Below are positions 34,343-42,804 of a stretch of 64,000 bases of DNA, piece by piece (position 1 is the first letter of the stretch; every line of letters begins with the position of its first letter). Under the pieces are notes generated by a model that had not been told where the DNA came from, made no database searches, and saw only the letters and a program-made list of their open reading frames with translations. This DNA is from Hypericibacter sp049323455 (GTDB lineage: Bacteria > Pseudomonadota > Alphaproteobacteria > Dongiales > Dongiaceae): assembly GCA_049323455.1 (NCBI GenBank), contig JBMONF010000046.1, forward strand, positions 124,001 to 188,000, written 5' to 3'. The translations under genes and the position numbers were made by a program.

Positions 34343-34675
34343 CCGGTCGCGCGGGGGCGCCCGGGGGCAGGCCGAGGTTTTCTGCCGGCCCGTGGCGTGT
34401 TCGTCGTCGGGGCCGCAAAGTTGGCGCGCCGGTGCTTGGGGGCGATCCTGGCCGATAGGATGAGAACTGCGGGGCGTCGCGCCGGACGAGCCGGTTCCGG
34501 GATCGGCAATTATTTTCCATAATATACATTATGCGACAAACGGAGCGATCCGCTGCTTGGTTTTCTGCGGATTTCCGGGTCCGTTGGCCTGCCCCCACGT
34601 CCTGCTCACCCCCGCTCCCGATTTCGCTGCCGGCTTACTTTCGAGGCGGCCGTCGCTTCGTTAAGGTGCGCCTTC
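34343..34675. other. Intergenic region upstream of mazG
   Basis: About 330 bp. The only distinctive element is an AT-rich palindrome at 34518-34533, CATAAT-ATAC-ATTATG, in otherwise GC-rich DNA, about 145 bp upstream of mazG. It looks like an operator or promoter region. No gene was found on either strand. Confidence 0.5.
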
Positions 34676-35542
34676 ATGAGCGCCGAGAAGCCAAAGACCG
34701 CCACAGCGTCGACGCCCGAGCCCAAGGCCGCGCCGTCCGAAGATCTGCCGCCGATGGACCGCCTGCTCGCCATCATGGCGCGGCTGCGCGATCCCAAGGC
34801 CGGTTGCCCGTGGGATCTCGAGCAGGATTTCTCGACCATCGTCCCCCACACCATCGAGGAGGCCTACGAGGTCGCGGACGCGATCGAGCGCAGCGATATG
34901 GACGGCCTCAAGGGCGAGCTGGGCGATCTGCTGTTCCAGGTCGTGTTCTACGCGCAGATGGCGCAGGAAGGCGGGTTGTTCTCTTTCGAGGAGATCGTGC
35001 GGGGCCTCAACGAGAAGATGATCAAGCGCCACCCGCACGTCTTTGCGGAAGGCCAGATCGGCAGCGCCGCAGCCCAGACCGAGGCCTGGGAGGAACAGAA
35101 GGCGGGCGAGCGGGCGGCCGAGGCGGCCGCCCGGGGCGAGGCGGCAAGCCAGCTCGACGGGGTGCCGGTGGGCCTGCCCGCCCTCACCCGCGCGGTCAAG
35201 CTGCAGAAGCGCGCCGCGCGGATCGGCTTCGACTGGCCCGAGGCGGCTCAAGTGCTCGACAAGATCGCCGAGGAAGCGGCTGAGATCAAAACGGAAATGG
35301 CGAACGGCGGAGGGCCGGCGCGGCTCGCCGACGAGGTTGGCGATCTGCTCTTCGCGGTGAGCAACCTCGCGCGCCATCTGGGGCTCGATCCCGAGCAGAG
35401 CCTGCGCGGCGCCAACGCCAAGTTCGAGCGCCGCTTCCGCCGGCTCGAGACGCTGCTCGCGGCCGAGCATGGGCCTAGCGCCCGTCCCGGCCTCGATGCG
35501 CTGGAAGCGCTCTGGCAGCGGGTGAAGCGCGAGGAGCGCTGA
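34676..35542 (+). CDS. mazG: Nucleoside triphosphate pyrophosphohydrolase MazG
   Basis: A 288-residue house-cleaning enzyme that hydrolyses nucleoside triphosphates to monophosphate and pyrophosphate. The N-terminal MazG domain has C-P-W-D-L-E-Q-D (about 43), E-E-A-Y-E-V-A-D-A-I-E (E-x-x-E12-28-E-x-x-D type, about 60-70) and L-G-D-L-L-F-Q-V-V-F. The second domain repeats I-A-E-E-A-A-E-I and E-V-G-D-L-L-F-A-V. In alphaproteobacteria mazG commonly lies near hflX and hfq, as it does here, although on the opposite strand and a little apart. Confidence 0.95.
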   Translation: MSAEKPKTATASTPEPKAAPSEDLPPMDRLLAIMARLRDPKAGCPWDLEQDFSTIVPHTIEEAYEVADAIERSDMDGLKGELGDLLFQVVFYAQMAQEGGLFSFEEIVRGLNEKMIKRHPHVFAEGQIGSAAAQTEAWEEQKAGERAAEAAARGEAASQLDGVPVGLPALTRAVKLQKRAARIGFDWPEAAQVLDKIAEEAAEIKTEMANGGGPARLADEVGDLLFAVSNLARHLGLDPEQSLRGANAKFERRFRRLETLLAAEHGPSARPGLDALEALWQRVKREER

Positions 35543-35557
35543 GCTCCCCGCCGCCCT

Positions 35558-36175
35558 TCAGCGTTCGATCAGCGGCACATGGGGCGCGGCCGTGCGCGGC
35601 AGATGGCCGGTAAGCCTGGGATCGTCGTGCACTTCGACCGCCATGGCATAGGGCTTGAAGCCGGAGCGCCGATAGAAGCTCAGCGCCGAGGGGTGATCGA
35701 AGCTGCAGGTGTGCACCCAGAACCGCCGGATCGGCCTGGCCCAGGCCTTGGCGATGGCCTGGTCCATGAGGAAGCGTCCGGCGCCCTTGCCGATCACTTC
35801 CGGCACCACGCCGAAGAAGGCCAGCTCGCACTGCCCCTCTTCGCGAAAATCGAGCTCGAGCAGACCGATCTCCCGGACTCCCTCCAGCAGCACGTAAAGC
35901 TCGACGTTCGGGTCCGAGAGGATGGCGCGCAGCTTCTCGTCCGGCATGATCAGACGCGAGAACCACAGCCACGGCTCGCCGATGCGGCGGAAAAGCGCGC
36001 GATAGGCAGCGAGATCGGGTTGCTCGATCCGCCGCAGGGTCAGGCCCGATCTCGCCGCTGCCGCGGGGCGTGGCGGCGGCTTCTCGGTCATCTCGAGGCA
36101 GATCACGACATTGGCGAGCTTGCCCGGCGGCAGCACGGAGTAGCCGTCAGGCAGCGAGAAATTGGATGAAATCAT
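35558..36175 (-). CDS. GNAT N-acetyltransferase
   Basis: A 205-residue acetyltransferase. The acetyl-CoA loop is in V-I-G-K-G-A-G-R-F-L-M (about residues 125-135), and S-A-L-S-F-Y-R-R-S-G-F near 167-177 is the late GNAT motif. The first 40 residues are probably linker; an internal methionine at M-T-E-K-P could also be the start. Not adjacent to an antitoxin-like gene, so it is likely a metabolic or protein acetylase. Its end converges with mazG 15 bp away. Confidence 0.87.
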   Translation of the reverse strand: MISSNFSLPDGYSVLPPGKLANVVICLEMTEKPPPRPAAAARSGLTLRRIEQPDLAAYRALFRRIGEPWLWFSRLIMPDEKLRAILSDPNVELYVLLEGVREIGLLELDFREEGQCELAFFGVVPEVIGKGAGRFLMDQAIAKAWARPIRRFWVHTCSFDHPSALSFYRRSGFKPYAMAVEVHDDPRLTGHLPRTAAPHVPLIER

Positions 36176-36216
36176 GCCTGTATGTCGATGATATAACGTC
36201 GAATAGCAGATGATCT

Positions 36217-37089
36217 TCAGTCGTTCATCAGGAGATGGATGAGACTGGAGGTATCCCAGCGCCCGCCGCCGCGCGCCTGCACCTGGGCATAGAACTGATC
36301 GACCAAAGCGGTCGCGGGCAGGCGCGCGCCGTTGCGCTTCGCCTCATCCAGGCAGATCTCAAGATCCTTTCGCATCCAGTTGACAGCAAAGCCGAAATCG
36401 AACTTGCCTTCGACCATGGTGTGGGCCCGGTTCTCCATCTGCCAGGACTGCGCCGCGCCCTTGGAGATCACCTCGACCACCAGCTTGGGATCGAGCCCCG
36501 CCTTGAGTGCGAAATTCATGCCTTCCGACAGGCCCTGGAGCAGCCCGGCGATGCAAATCTGGTTGACCATCTTGGCGAGCTGGCCCGCTCCCACCGGCCC
36601 CATCAGGGTGCAGGCGCGCGCATAGGCATCGATCACCGGCTTCACCCGCTCGAACTGGGCCGGCTCGCCGCCGACCATGACTGTGAGCTTGCCGTTCTCG
36701 GCCCCCGCCTGCCCGCCCGAGACCGGGGCGTCGAGGAAATGGAGCCCCTTCTCCGCCGCCTTGGCGGCGCTCTCGCGCGCGACCTCGGCCGAGGCGGTGG
36801 TGTGATCGACGAAGGCGCTGCCCTTGCTCATGCCGGCAAAGGCACCGTCGGGCCCGTGCAGCACCGAGCGCAGATCGTCGTCATTGCCGACGCAGGCGAA
36901 CGCGATCTCGGCACCCTTGGCGGCGGCCGCCGGGGTCGGCGCTGCCGATCCGCCATATTTGGCGACCCAGTCCTTCGCGCGCGACGCGGTGCGGTTGAAG
37001 ACCGTCACCTCGTGGCCGGCGCGGGCCAGATGCCCCGCCATCGGAAAGCCCATGACGCCCAGGCCGAGAAAGGCGACGTGACGCGACAT
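36217..37089 (-). CDS. NAD(P)-dependent beta-hydroxyacid dehydrogenase (HIBADH-like)
   Basis: A 290-residue enzyme of the 3-hydroxyisobutyrate/6-phosphogluconate dehydrogenase family. The Rossmann loop G-L-G-V-M-G-F-P-M (about 8-16), the substrate motif F-L-D-A-P-V-S-G-G-Q-A-G (about 117-128) and the catalytic lysine in G-A-G-Q-L-A-K-M-V-N-Q (about 165-175) are present. The ATG at 37089 matches the family; GAGGGG is upstream. Substrate may be 3-hydroxyisobutyrate, tartronate semialdehyde or another small hydroxyacid. Confidence 0.92.
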   Translation of the reverse strand: MSRHVAFLGLGVMGFPMAGHLARAGHEVTVFNRTASRAKDWVAKYGGSAAPTPAAAAKGAEIAFACVGNDDDLRSVLHGPDGAFAGMSKGSAFVDHTTASAEVARESAAKAAEKGLHFLDAPVSGGQAGAENGKLTVMVGGEPAQFERVKPVIDAYARACTLMGPVGAGQLAKMVNQICIAGLLQGLSEGMNFALKAGLDPKLVVEVISKGAAQSWQMENRAHTMVEGKFDFGFAVNWMRKDLEICLDEAKRNGARLPATALVDQFYAQVQARGGGRWDTSSLIHLLMND

Positions 37090-37124
37090 TGTTGCTGATC
37101 CCCTCTGACAAAGACCCATTTCGC

Positions 37125-37232
37125 CGCCGCCGCGAAAGCGGGAACCCGGGGCAGAAGCGACGTGCGGCGGCCCCCGGGCCCCTGCTTTCGCAGGGGCGAC
37201 GATCTTTTCGATTCCGACCGAATGGAACCTTC
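37125..37232. repeat. Dispersed repeat (GCGGGAACCC family)
   Basis: Contains GCGAAAGCGGGAACCCGG, then AAGCGACGTGCGGC, then CCCCCGGGCCCCTGCTTTCG with CGCAGGGGCGACG. The core GCGGGAACCC and GCGACGTGCGGC recur at 52620-52665, so this is one family of intergenic palindromic repeats. Confidence 0.7.
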
Positions 37233-37256
37233 TTTAGCGCGTCCCATCCGAGCTTT

Positions 37257-38072
37257 CTACGGCTCACCCAGCAGCAGGCGATGGAGCGCCCGCCAGCTTG
37301 CCTGGTCGGGCGCTGCCAGGAGCCCGCTTTCTCGCGTGCGCGGCGCGTTGTAGCGCCCGCCTTCGAGATAGCGAACGTGGCCGCCGGCCTCCGCGTGCAA
37401 GAGCACGCCCGCCGCATGGTCCCAGGGCATGAGCTTGGTGAAGAGGGCGAAATGAATCTCGCCGCGCGCGAGCCTGAGATATTCGTGCGCGGCCGAGCGC
37501 ACCGATCTGACCGCGCGCACGCGCTCGCGCCGCCCCTGGACGCGCCGCCCTATCTCCTTGTCGCCGAAATGACCGGCCAGCAACACGCCCGAAAGCGCGG
37601 CCGGATCGCCCGGCGCCGATGCCACCCGCAGCCGCTCGCCGCCGAGCCAGGCGCCCTGCCCCTTGGCCGCCACCGCGGTGTCGCCCGCGACCGGATCGTG
37701 GATCCAGGCGGCCTGCGGTTCGCCCCGCTCCAACAGCGCCACCATGGTGGCAAAACGGGCGCGCCCTTCCGCGAAGTTGCCGGTGCCGTCGATGGGGTCG
37801 ATGACCCATGCCGCCTCGGCCTCGGCCAGCCGGACGAGCAGCGTCGGATCGGCGGCGGCCGCCTCCTCGCCCACGATCAACGCCTCGGGCGCCAGTGCCG
37901 CGAGCGCCGGCGCCAGCCGGCGCTCCATCGCCTCGTCGGCGACGGTGACGAGATCGCCCGGCCCCTTCTCGCGCACCTCGTGGCGCTCGAGCTTCGCGAA
38001 GCGCGGCATGATTTCCTCGGCTGCCGCCTCGGCGATGAGGCCGGCGACCTTGTCGAGATCGGGCAGGGTCAC
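37257..38072 (-). CDS. Inositol monophosphatase family protein
   Basis: A 271-residue Mg-dependent phosphatase of the IMPase/FBPase/CysQ superfamily. Motifs: G-E-E-A near residue 68 (metal-binding Glu pair), D-P-I-D-G-T-G-N-F (about 90-98) and W-D-H-A-A-G near residue 215. The start is the GTG at 38072, whose GTGA overlaps the hflX stop, so translation is coupled. Substrate uncertain: inositol phosphate, PAP or FBP are all possible. Confidence 0.9.
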   Translation of the reverse strand: MTLPDLDKVAGLIAEAAAEEIMPRFAKLERHEVREKGPGDLVTVADEAMERRLAPALAALAPEALIVGEEAAAADPTLLVRLAEAEAAWVIDPIDGTGNFAEGRARFATMVALLERGEPQAAWIHDPVAGDTAVAAKGQGAWLGGERLRVASAPGDPAALSGVLLAGHFGDKEIGRRVQGRRERVRAVRSVRSAAHEYLRLARGEIHFALFTKLMPWDHAAGVLLHAEAGGHVRYLEGGRYNAPRTRESGLLAAPDQASWRALHRLLLGEP

Positions 38073-39397
38073 GCGTGGTCCGCGGGATAAAGCCGTTCGT
38101 AGCGGCCGATATCGGCCGGATCGAGCCGCACGTCGAGATAGGCGAACGCCTCGTCGTCGCGGCGCGCCAGCACCTCGCCATGGCTGTAAAGCCAAGCCAG
38201 CGCCGCGCCCTCGGCATGCGGCACTTTGAAATGGCCGATCTGGCGCTGTGCGGCAAGCCGGCGGTCGATCTCGGCCATGAGCCGGTCGGTCCCCTCGCCT
38301 GTGAGCGCCGACAGCGCCACCGCGCCGGCTTGGCGCTCCGCCTGGCGCAGGAACGGCTCGCGCTCCGCTTCGGGCAGCAGGTCGATCTTGTTCAGCGCCT
38401 CAATGAGATCGGTCTCCAGGCGATGCTCCAGCCCCAGCTCCTCGAGCACCTTCACCACCTCCTGCTGCTGCAGCGCCGTCTCGGGGTGGGCGACGTCGCG
38501 CACATGGAGGATGACGTCGGCCGCGCGCACTTCCTCGAGCGTGGCGCGGAAGGCCGCCACCAGATCGGTCGGCAGGTCGGAGATGAAGCCCACCGTGTCG
38601 GACAGGATGATATCGCGCCCCGACGGCAGCCTGACGACGCGCATGGTCGGGTCGAGCGTCGCGAACAGCAGGTCCTTGGCAAGCACCTCGGCGCGGGTCA
38701 GGCGGTTGAACAGCGTCGATTTGCCGGCATTGGTGTAGCCCACCAGCGCCACCACCGGATAAGGCACGCGCCGGCGCGCCTCGCGGTGCAGGCCGCGCGT
38801 GCGGCGCACCTCGTCCAGGTCCTTCTTGAGGCGGGCGATGCGCTCGCCGATCAAGCGCCGGTCGATTTCGAGCTGGGATTCGCCGGGCCCGCCGACGAAG
38901 CCGAAGCCGCCGCGCTGGCGTTCCAGGTGGGTCCAGGACCGCACCAGGCGGCTGCGCTGATAGCTCAACGCCGCCAGCTCGACCTGGAGCTGGCCTTCGC
39001 GCGTGCGCGCCCGCTCGCCGAAGATCTCGAGGATGAGCCCGGTGCGATCGATGACCTTGCACTTCCAGGCACGCTCGAGATTGCGCTGCTGCACCGGCGA
39101 GAGCGCCCAATCGACGATGGCGAGCTTGATCGCCTCGGCCTCGATCAGCCCGCCCAGCCGTTCGACTTGGCCGGAGCCGATCAGGGTCGCAGGCCTGGGT
39201 TCGGCGACGCGCACCGTCTCGGCATGGACGACCTCGAGATCGATGGCCTGCGCGAGGCCCACGGCCTCGGCCAGGCGCGCCTCTGGCTCACGGCCGGGGC
39301 CTGACGGCCCCCGCAGGGCCGGCGACAACACGAGGCACCGTTCGCCGCGGTGAAGATCCGCGCTGTTGCGCCTGCCGTTCGGCCGAGCTTTCTCCAC
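38069..39397 (-). CDS. hflX: GTPase HflX
   Basis: A 442-residue ribosome-associated GTPase of the Obg-HflX family. It has an N-terminal HflX domain (glycine-rich G-G-P-G-E-S-Q-L-E near residue 170) and a GTPase domain: G1 G-Y-T-N-A-G-K-S-T (about 219-227), G3 D-T-V-G-F (about 265) and G4 N-K-I-D (about 342). It begins with GTG immediately after the hfq stop (TAAGTG) with GAGGAGGAG within the hfq end as ribosome site. HflX is known to split stalled ribosomes under stress. Confidence 0.95.
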   Translation of the reverse strand: MEKARPNGRRNSADLHRGERCLVLSPALRGPSGPGREPEARLAEAVGLAQAIDLEVVHAETVRVAEPRPATLIGSGQVERLGGLIEAEAIKLAIVDWALSPVQQRNLERAWKCKVIDRTGLILEIFGERARTREGQLQVELAALSYQRSRLVRSWTHLERQRGGFGFVGGPGESQLEIDRRLIGERIARLKKDLDEVRRTRGLHREARRRVPYPVVALVGYTNAGKSTLFNRLTRAEVLAKDLLFATLDPTMRVVRLPSGRDIILSDTVGFISDLPTDLVAAFRATLEEVRAADVILHVRDVAHPETALQQQEVVKVLEELGLEHRLETDLIEALNKIDLLPEAEREPFLRQAERQAGAVALSALTGEGTDRLMAEIDRRLAAQRQIGHFKVPHAEGAALAWLYSHGEVLARRDDEAFAYLDVRLDPADIGRYERLYPADHA

Positions 39398-39649
39398 TTA
39401 CTCCTCGTCGCCCTCCTTGGCGCCCTCGAAGAGCTGCACCGGCTGGGCCGGCATGATGGTGGATATGGCGTGCTTGTAGACAAGCTGCGAGTGCTGGTCG
39501 CGGCGCAGCAGCACGGAGAAATTGTCGAACCAGGTGACGATGCCCTGCAGCTTGACGCCGTTCACCAGAAACACGGTGACCGGCACCTTGCCCTTGCGGA
39601 TGTGGTTCAGGAAGACATCCTGAACGTTCTGCGACTTTTCAGTAGCCAT
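39398..39649 (-). CDS. hfq: RNA chaperone Hfq
   Basis: An 83-residue Sm-like protein that anneals small RNAs to mRNAs. The Sm1 pattern (Q-N-V-Q-D-V-F-L-N-H-I-R-K-G-K-V-P-V-T-V-F-L-V-N-G-V-K-L-Q-G) and the Sm2 Y-K-H-A-I-S-T-I motif are intact. The chosen ATG at 39649 has GAGGGAGCC upstream. A 10-bp hairpin lies about 100 bp upstream. hfq-hflX are joined head to tail in this order, as in many alphaproteobacteria; dat and a HAD gene are upstream. Confidence 0.97.
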   Translation of the reverse strand: MATEKSQNVQDVFLNHIRKGKVPVTVFLVNGVKLQGIVTWFDNFSVLLRRDQHSQLVYKHAISTIMPAQPVQLFEGAKEGDEE

Positions 39650-39746
39650 CGGCTCCCTCTTTTTCTCATGTGCTTTTTCGGGGCCCGGTCTTGTTGGGAC
39701 CCTGCACCAGAGCTGGAGGGGGTCCATGGACAATCCCTGACGGGCG

Positions 39747-39772
39747 CCGGCATGAGGCCGCCCTCATGCCGG
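39747..39772. repeat. 10-bp perfect hairpin between the HAD gene and hfq
   Basis: Arms CCGGCATGAG and CTCATGCCGG enclose GCCGCC. It is perfectly paired but has no T-tract on either side, so it is not a standard terminator. Located in the leader of hfq, it could stabilise or process the transcript, or be part of a dispersed repeat. Confidence 0.8.
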
Positions 39773-39812
39773 GGAGGCCGATTGATAGCACGAAACGGCC
39801 AGCGACGAAACC

Positions 39813-40487
39813 TTAAAGTTTGTCAATGAGTTGCCGCAGTGCATCGCAATCCGGGAGATGCAGCGACGGCGCTCGGCCTTCGAACTCGCCCGGCTGCGGG
39901 GGCTGGGCGCGCAGCAGCAGCGGCAAGCAGCCGCTCGCGAATGCGCATTCCAGATCAATGTCGGCATCGCCCACGAGCCAGACGTCCGGACCGGGCGCGA
40001 TGCCGGCCGCTTCCAGGGCCAGCGCCACCGGCGCCGGCGACGGCTTGTCGGCGGCGGCGTCGCCCGCCCCGACCAGCCGTCCGAAATGGCGCGTCCAGCC
40101 GAGATGGCTCGCCTCCTTGCGCAGATAATGCCCCTTCTTGTTGCTGACGACGCCCAGATAGATCCGATGCGCCTCCAGGTGCGCGAGCATCGCCCCGGCA
40201 CCGGGCATTTCCACCAAGCGCTCCAGATGCGCGGCTTCGAACTGGGCGTAGTAGATTTTCTCCGCCTCCAGCCGGCGCTCGCCGAAGAGCCGGGGAAAGC
40301 TGTCGCGCAAGCTCGCTTTCAACCGTTGCCGGGTTTCAGCCAGGGTCCAGGCTGGCTGGCCCATGGCCGTCAGCGTGGCGTTGAACGCCTCCGCGATCAC
40401 GCCCCAGTTGTCGACCAGCGTGTTGTCCCAGTCGAACAGGATGGCGCGCGGCCGTCTGAGCGCGGTCATGGGGCGAGGCTCGCTCAT
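39813..40487 (-). CDS. HAD-superfamily hydrolase (phosphoglycolate-phosphatase-like)
   Basis: A 224-residue HAD phosphatase. Motif I is F-D-W-D-N-T-L (about 18-24), motif II V-S-N-K-K (about 113), motif III K-P-S-P (about 148) and motif IV G-D-A-D-I-D-L (about 176), so all catalytic residues are present. Cap-domain layout fits Gph-like enzymes. The ATGA start overlaps the stop of dat, giving tight translational coupling. An internal ATG six codons later is a minor alternative. Confidence 0.92.
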   Translation of the reverse strand: MSEPRPMTALRRPRAILFDWDNTLVDNWGVIAEAFNATLTAMGQPAWTLAETRQRLKASLRDSFPRLFGERRLEAEKIYYAQFEAAHLERLVEMPGAGAMLAHLEAHRIYLGVVSNKKGHYLRKEASHLGWTRHFGRLVGAGDAAADKPSPAPVALALEAAGIAPGPDVWLVGDADIDLECAFASGCLPLLLRAQPPQPGEFEGRAPSLHLPDCDALRQLIDKL

Positions 40488-41344
40488 AGCGGCGGCGTCT
40501 CCAGCGCGGCCGCCACATAGATCTCGCGCAGGCGCTTCGCGACCGGGCCGGGCCTGCCGTCGCCGACCGCCTTGCCGTCGATGCGGCCAATGGGCAATAC
40601 GAAGCTCGAGGAGCTGGTCAAGAAGGCCTCCTTGGCCGCCCTGGCCTCTTCGATCGTGAAGGGCCGCTCCTCGAAACGAAGGTTCTCGGTCTCGAGCAGC
40701 GCGATGACGCGCCGGCGCGTGATGCCGTTGAGGATGGCGGCACTGGCGTCACGCGTGACGAGCGCGCCGCCGGCGGTCACGATCCAGGCGTTGGTGGAGC
40801 TGCCTTCGGTGACGCGGCCCTGCCCGTCCACCATCCAGGCTTCGAAGGCGCCGGCCTCGGCCGCAGCCTGCTTGGCGAGCAGGTTCGGCAGGAGCGAGAT
40901 CGACTTGATATCGCAACGCTGCCAGCGGATGTCGGGCACGGTGACCACCGCCACGCCCTGCTCGATCTGCACGGCCGAAGGCGGCTTCGCCCGCCGCAAG
41001 GTCGCGACGAAGGCCGTCTTGATGCGGGCAGGGAATTTGTGATCGCGCGGGGCGACGCCGCGCGTGGCCTGGAAATAGAGCAATCCGTCGGCGAGGCCGT
41101 TGCGCCGCACCAGCTCGCGCAAGACCAGCTTCAGCGCAGATCGCGACATCGGCGGTGCGATCCGGAGCTCGGAGAGCGAATAGTCGAAGCGATCGAGATG
41201 AGGCTCCTCGTCGAGCAGGCGCCCGCGATAGAGGGGCACCACCTCGTAGACGCCGTCGGCGAACTGATATCCGCGGTCCTCGATATGGACGCTGGCATGG
41301 GCGAGCGGGACGTAGCGGCCGTTGACGTAAGCGATGCGGGGCAT
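40484..41344 (-). CDS. dat: D-amino acid aminotransferase (class IV)
   Basis: A 286-residue PLP-dependent fold-type IV transaminase. The catalytic lysine is expected in I-K-S-I-S-L-L (about residue 146), and E-G-S-S-T-N-A-W near 178-185 and G-I-T-R-R near 206 hold PLP contacts. D-R-G-Y-Q-F-A-D-G-V-Y-E near the N-terminus is typical of DAAT/BCAT-like enzymes. D-alanine aminotransferase is the best guess; aminodeoxychorismate lyase is a close relative. It is adjacent to trkA and hfq as in many alphaproteobacteria. Confidence 0.9.
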   Translation of the reverse strand: MPRIAYVNGRYVPLAHASVHIEDRGYQFADGVYEVVPLYRGRLLDEEPHLDRFDYSLSELRIAPPMSRSALKLVLRELVRRNGLADGLLYFQATRGVAPRDHKFPARIKTAFVATLRRAKPPSAVQIEQGVAVVTVPDIRWQRCDIKSISLLPNLLAKQAAAEAGAFEAWMVDGQGRVTEGSSTNAWIVTAGGALVTRDASAAILNGITRRRVIALLETENLRFEERPFTIEEARAAKEAFLTSSSSFVLPIGRIDGKAVGDGRPGPVAKRLREIYVAAALETPPL

Positions 41345-41611
41345 GAGCGAGGGAAGGACTGGGAGGGTTCGAGGGCCAAGGACGGCGCTCGTGGGGCCGC
41401 CTCGGTCATATGGGCCAGCTTATAACGCCGGGATCGAGAGCGTCACGCACTTCGTCAGGGAAATGAAAGCATCTGCAATGAAAATCAAGAGGATGGCGAT
41501 GAAGAGCGGCCTCGTCCGGAAGGTGGGCGGCGGGCGCCCTATATGTTATCCAACCGCGCCTGCCGGAGTCCCCCGGCGTTTTGTCTCGAAAGCCCGATCG
41601 AAGGATGGCTG

Positions 41612-42664
41612 GTGAACAGTAACCCGATCCGGTTCTTCCGGCCTCGGAGGTCGGCGGCCGTCCCGCCCGAACGGCGCTCGCCGGTGCTGAGCGAGCCTGC
41701 GTTCTCCCCGAGCGAGGAGGACGATGTCGCGACGCCGGCCGCGCAAGAGGCGGGCTCGGCCGCTTCGGTCGTTGGAGAGGCTCCGCGCGCCGAGCGGCTG
41801 GTGCCCGCGCCGGCAAGGCCGGATCGCGGCACGACATGGTGGCGCGCCGCCGCCATTGCGGCCTCGGTGCTGCTCCATATCGGGGTGATCCTGCTGATCC
41901 TCGCCCGGTTTCCGTCGGAAGGGCCGCAGGCACCGCCGCCGATCCCGGTCGAGCTTGCGGCCCTACCGCCGCCCAAGCCCGCGCCTGCGCCAGCGGCGAC
42001 ACCTGCGCCGAAGCCGCCACCCCAGCCGCCCCGCTCGTCCGGTGGCGATCTGGAAGACCGCAAGCCGGGAGCCTCGCCTGCTGCCACGACCTCGGCGACC
42101 AACCCGCCTGCGCCGAAGCCGCCGCCGACGCCGCCGGCACCGCATCCGCCCGCGGCCAACCCAGCGCCCGCTCTGCCGGCCGAGCCTTCAGCCAAAGGCG
42201 CACCGGTGGCACCCGCCGCTTCGCCGCGCGAAACGCAGCAGGCAGCGATCCCCACGATCGTGCCGCCCAATAAGCCGCCCGATCCGTCGATGCGGCCGGC
42301 CGCGATCCCCTCGCCTTCCTCGACGCCACCCTCCATGCAGCCGACCGCTCCGGACATGCGGCAGGGAGAAGGCGGCGGTGACAAGTATCTCAGTGCGCTG
42401 CGCGACGATCTTCGCGCTCATCAAGTCTATCCCCCTACGGCCGAGCTCTTTCGTCTCCGCGGCGTGGCCACCTACGAGATCGTCATCACCCGCCAGGGGC
42501 AGCTCGTGAGCACGCGCCTTCTGCAATCCTCCGGTTATCGCGTACTCGATCAGGCCGGGTTCATGACGATCAGGCTTTCTGCGCCGTTTCGTCCCGTCCC
42601 TCCCGACATTGCCGGGGAAGCCATCCCGCTGGTGGTGACCCTCTACATGGGGCCCGACGGCTGA
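41612..42664 (+). CDS. TonB-like energy transducer
   Basis: A 350-residue envelope protein. A single N-terminal membrane segment (A-A-A-I-A-A-S-V-L-L-H-I-G-V-I-L-L-I-L, including the H-I motif position, about residues 73-95) is followed by a very long Pro/Ala/Lys-rich periplasmic spacer (about 105-245) and a C-terminal TonB domain (Y-P-P-T-A-E-L... G-V-A-T-Y-E-I-V-I-T-R-Q-G... V-T-L-Y-M-G). The N-terminal cytoplasmic extension of about 70 residues is long. I chose GTG 41612 with AAGGA upstream; the alternative ATG at 41543 has no ribosome site. No exbB/exbD or receptor is adjacent. Confidence 0.88.
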   Translation: MNSNPIRFFRPRRSAAVPPERRSPVLSEPAFSPSEEDDVATPAAQEAGSAASVVGEAPRAERLVPAPARPDRGTTWWRAAAIAASVLLHIGVILLILARFPSEGPQAPPPIPVELAALPPPKPAPAPAATPAPKPPPQPPRSSGGDLEDRKPGASPAATTSATNPPAPKPPPTPPAPHPPAANPAPALPAEPSAKGAPVAPAASPRETQQAAIPTIVPPNKPPDPSMRPAAIPSPSSTPPSMQPTAPDMRQGEGGGDKYLSALRDDLRAHQVYPPTAELFRLRGVATYEIVITRQGQLVSTRLLQSSGYRVLDQAGFMTIRLSAPFRPVPPDIAGEAIPLVVTLYMGPDG

Positions 42665-42804
42665 TGCATGGGGCCGATGGCTGACGGAGCAGGCTCGGTC
42701 GGCAACCGAGAATCTGGCCCGGCCTCGGAGGCATAAGGCCTCGCTTCGAGGCGCCTGCGCCAAACCGACGCGACAATCGCCGCGGCGCGGAAGCGCAGCC
42801 TCGA

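Noticed and set aside
36176..36216. Possible promoter or operator TCGATGATATAACGTCGA between two leftward genes
   Set aside because: Imperfect symmetry and no recognisable motif; insufficient to call a site.
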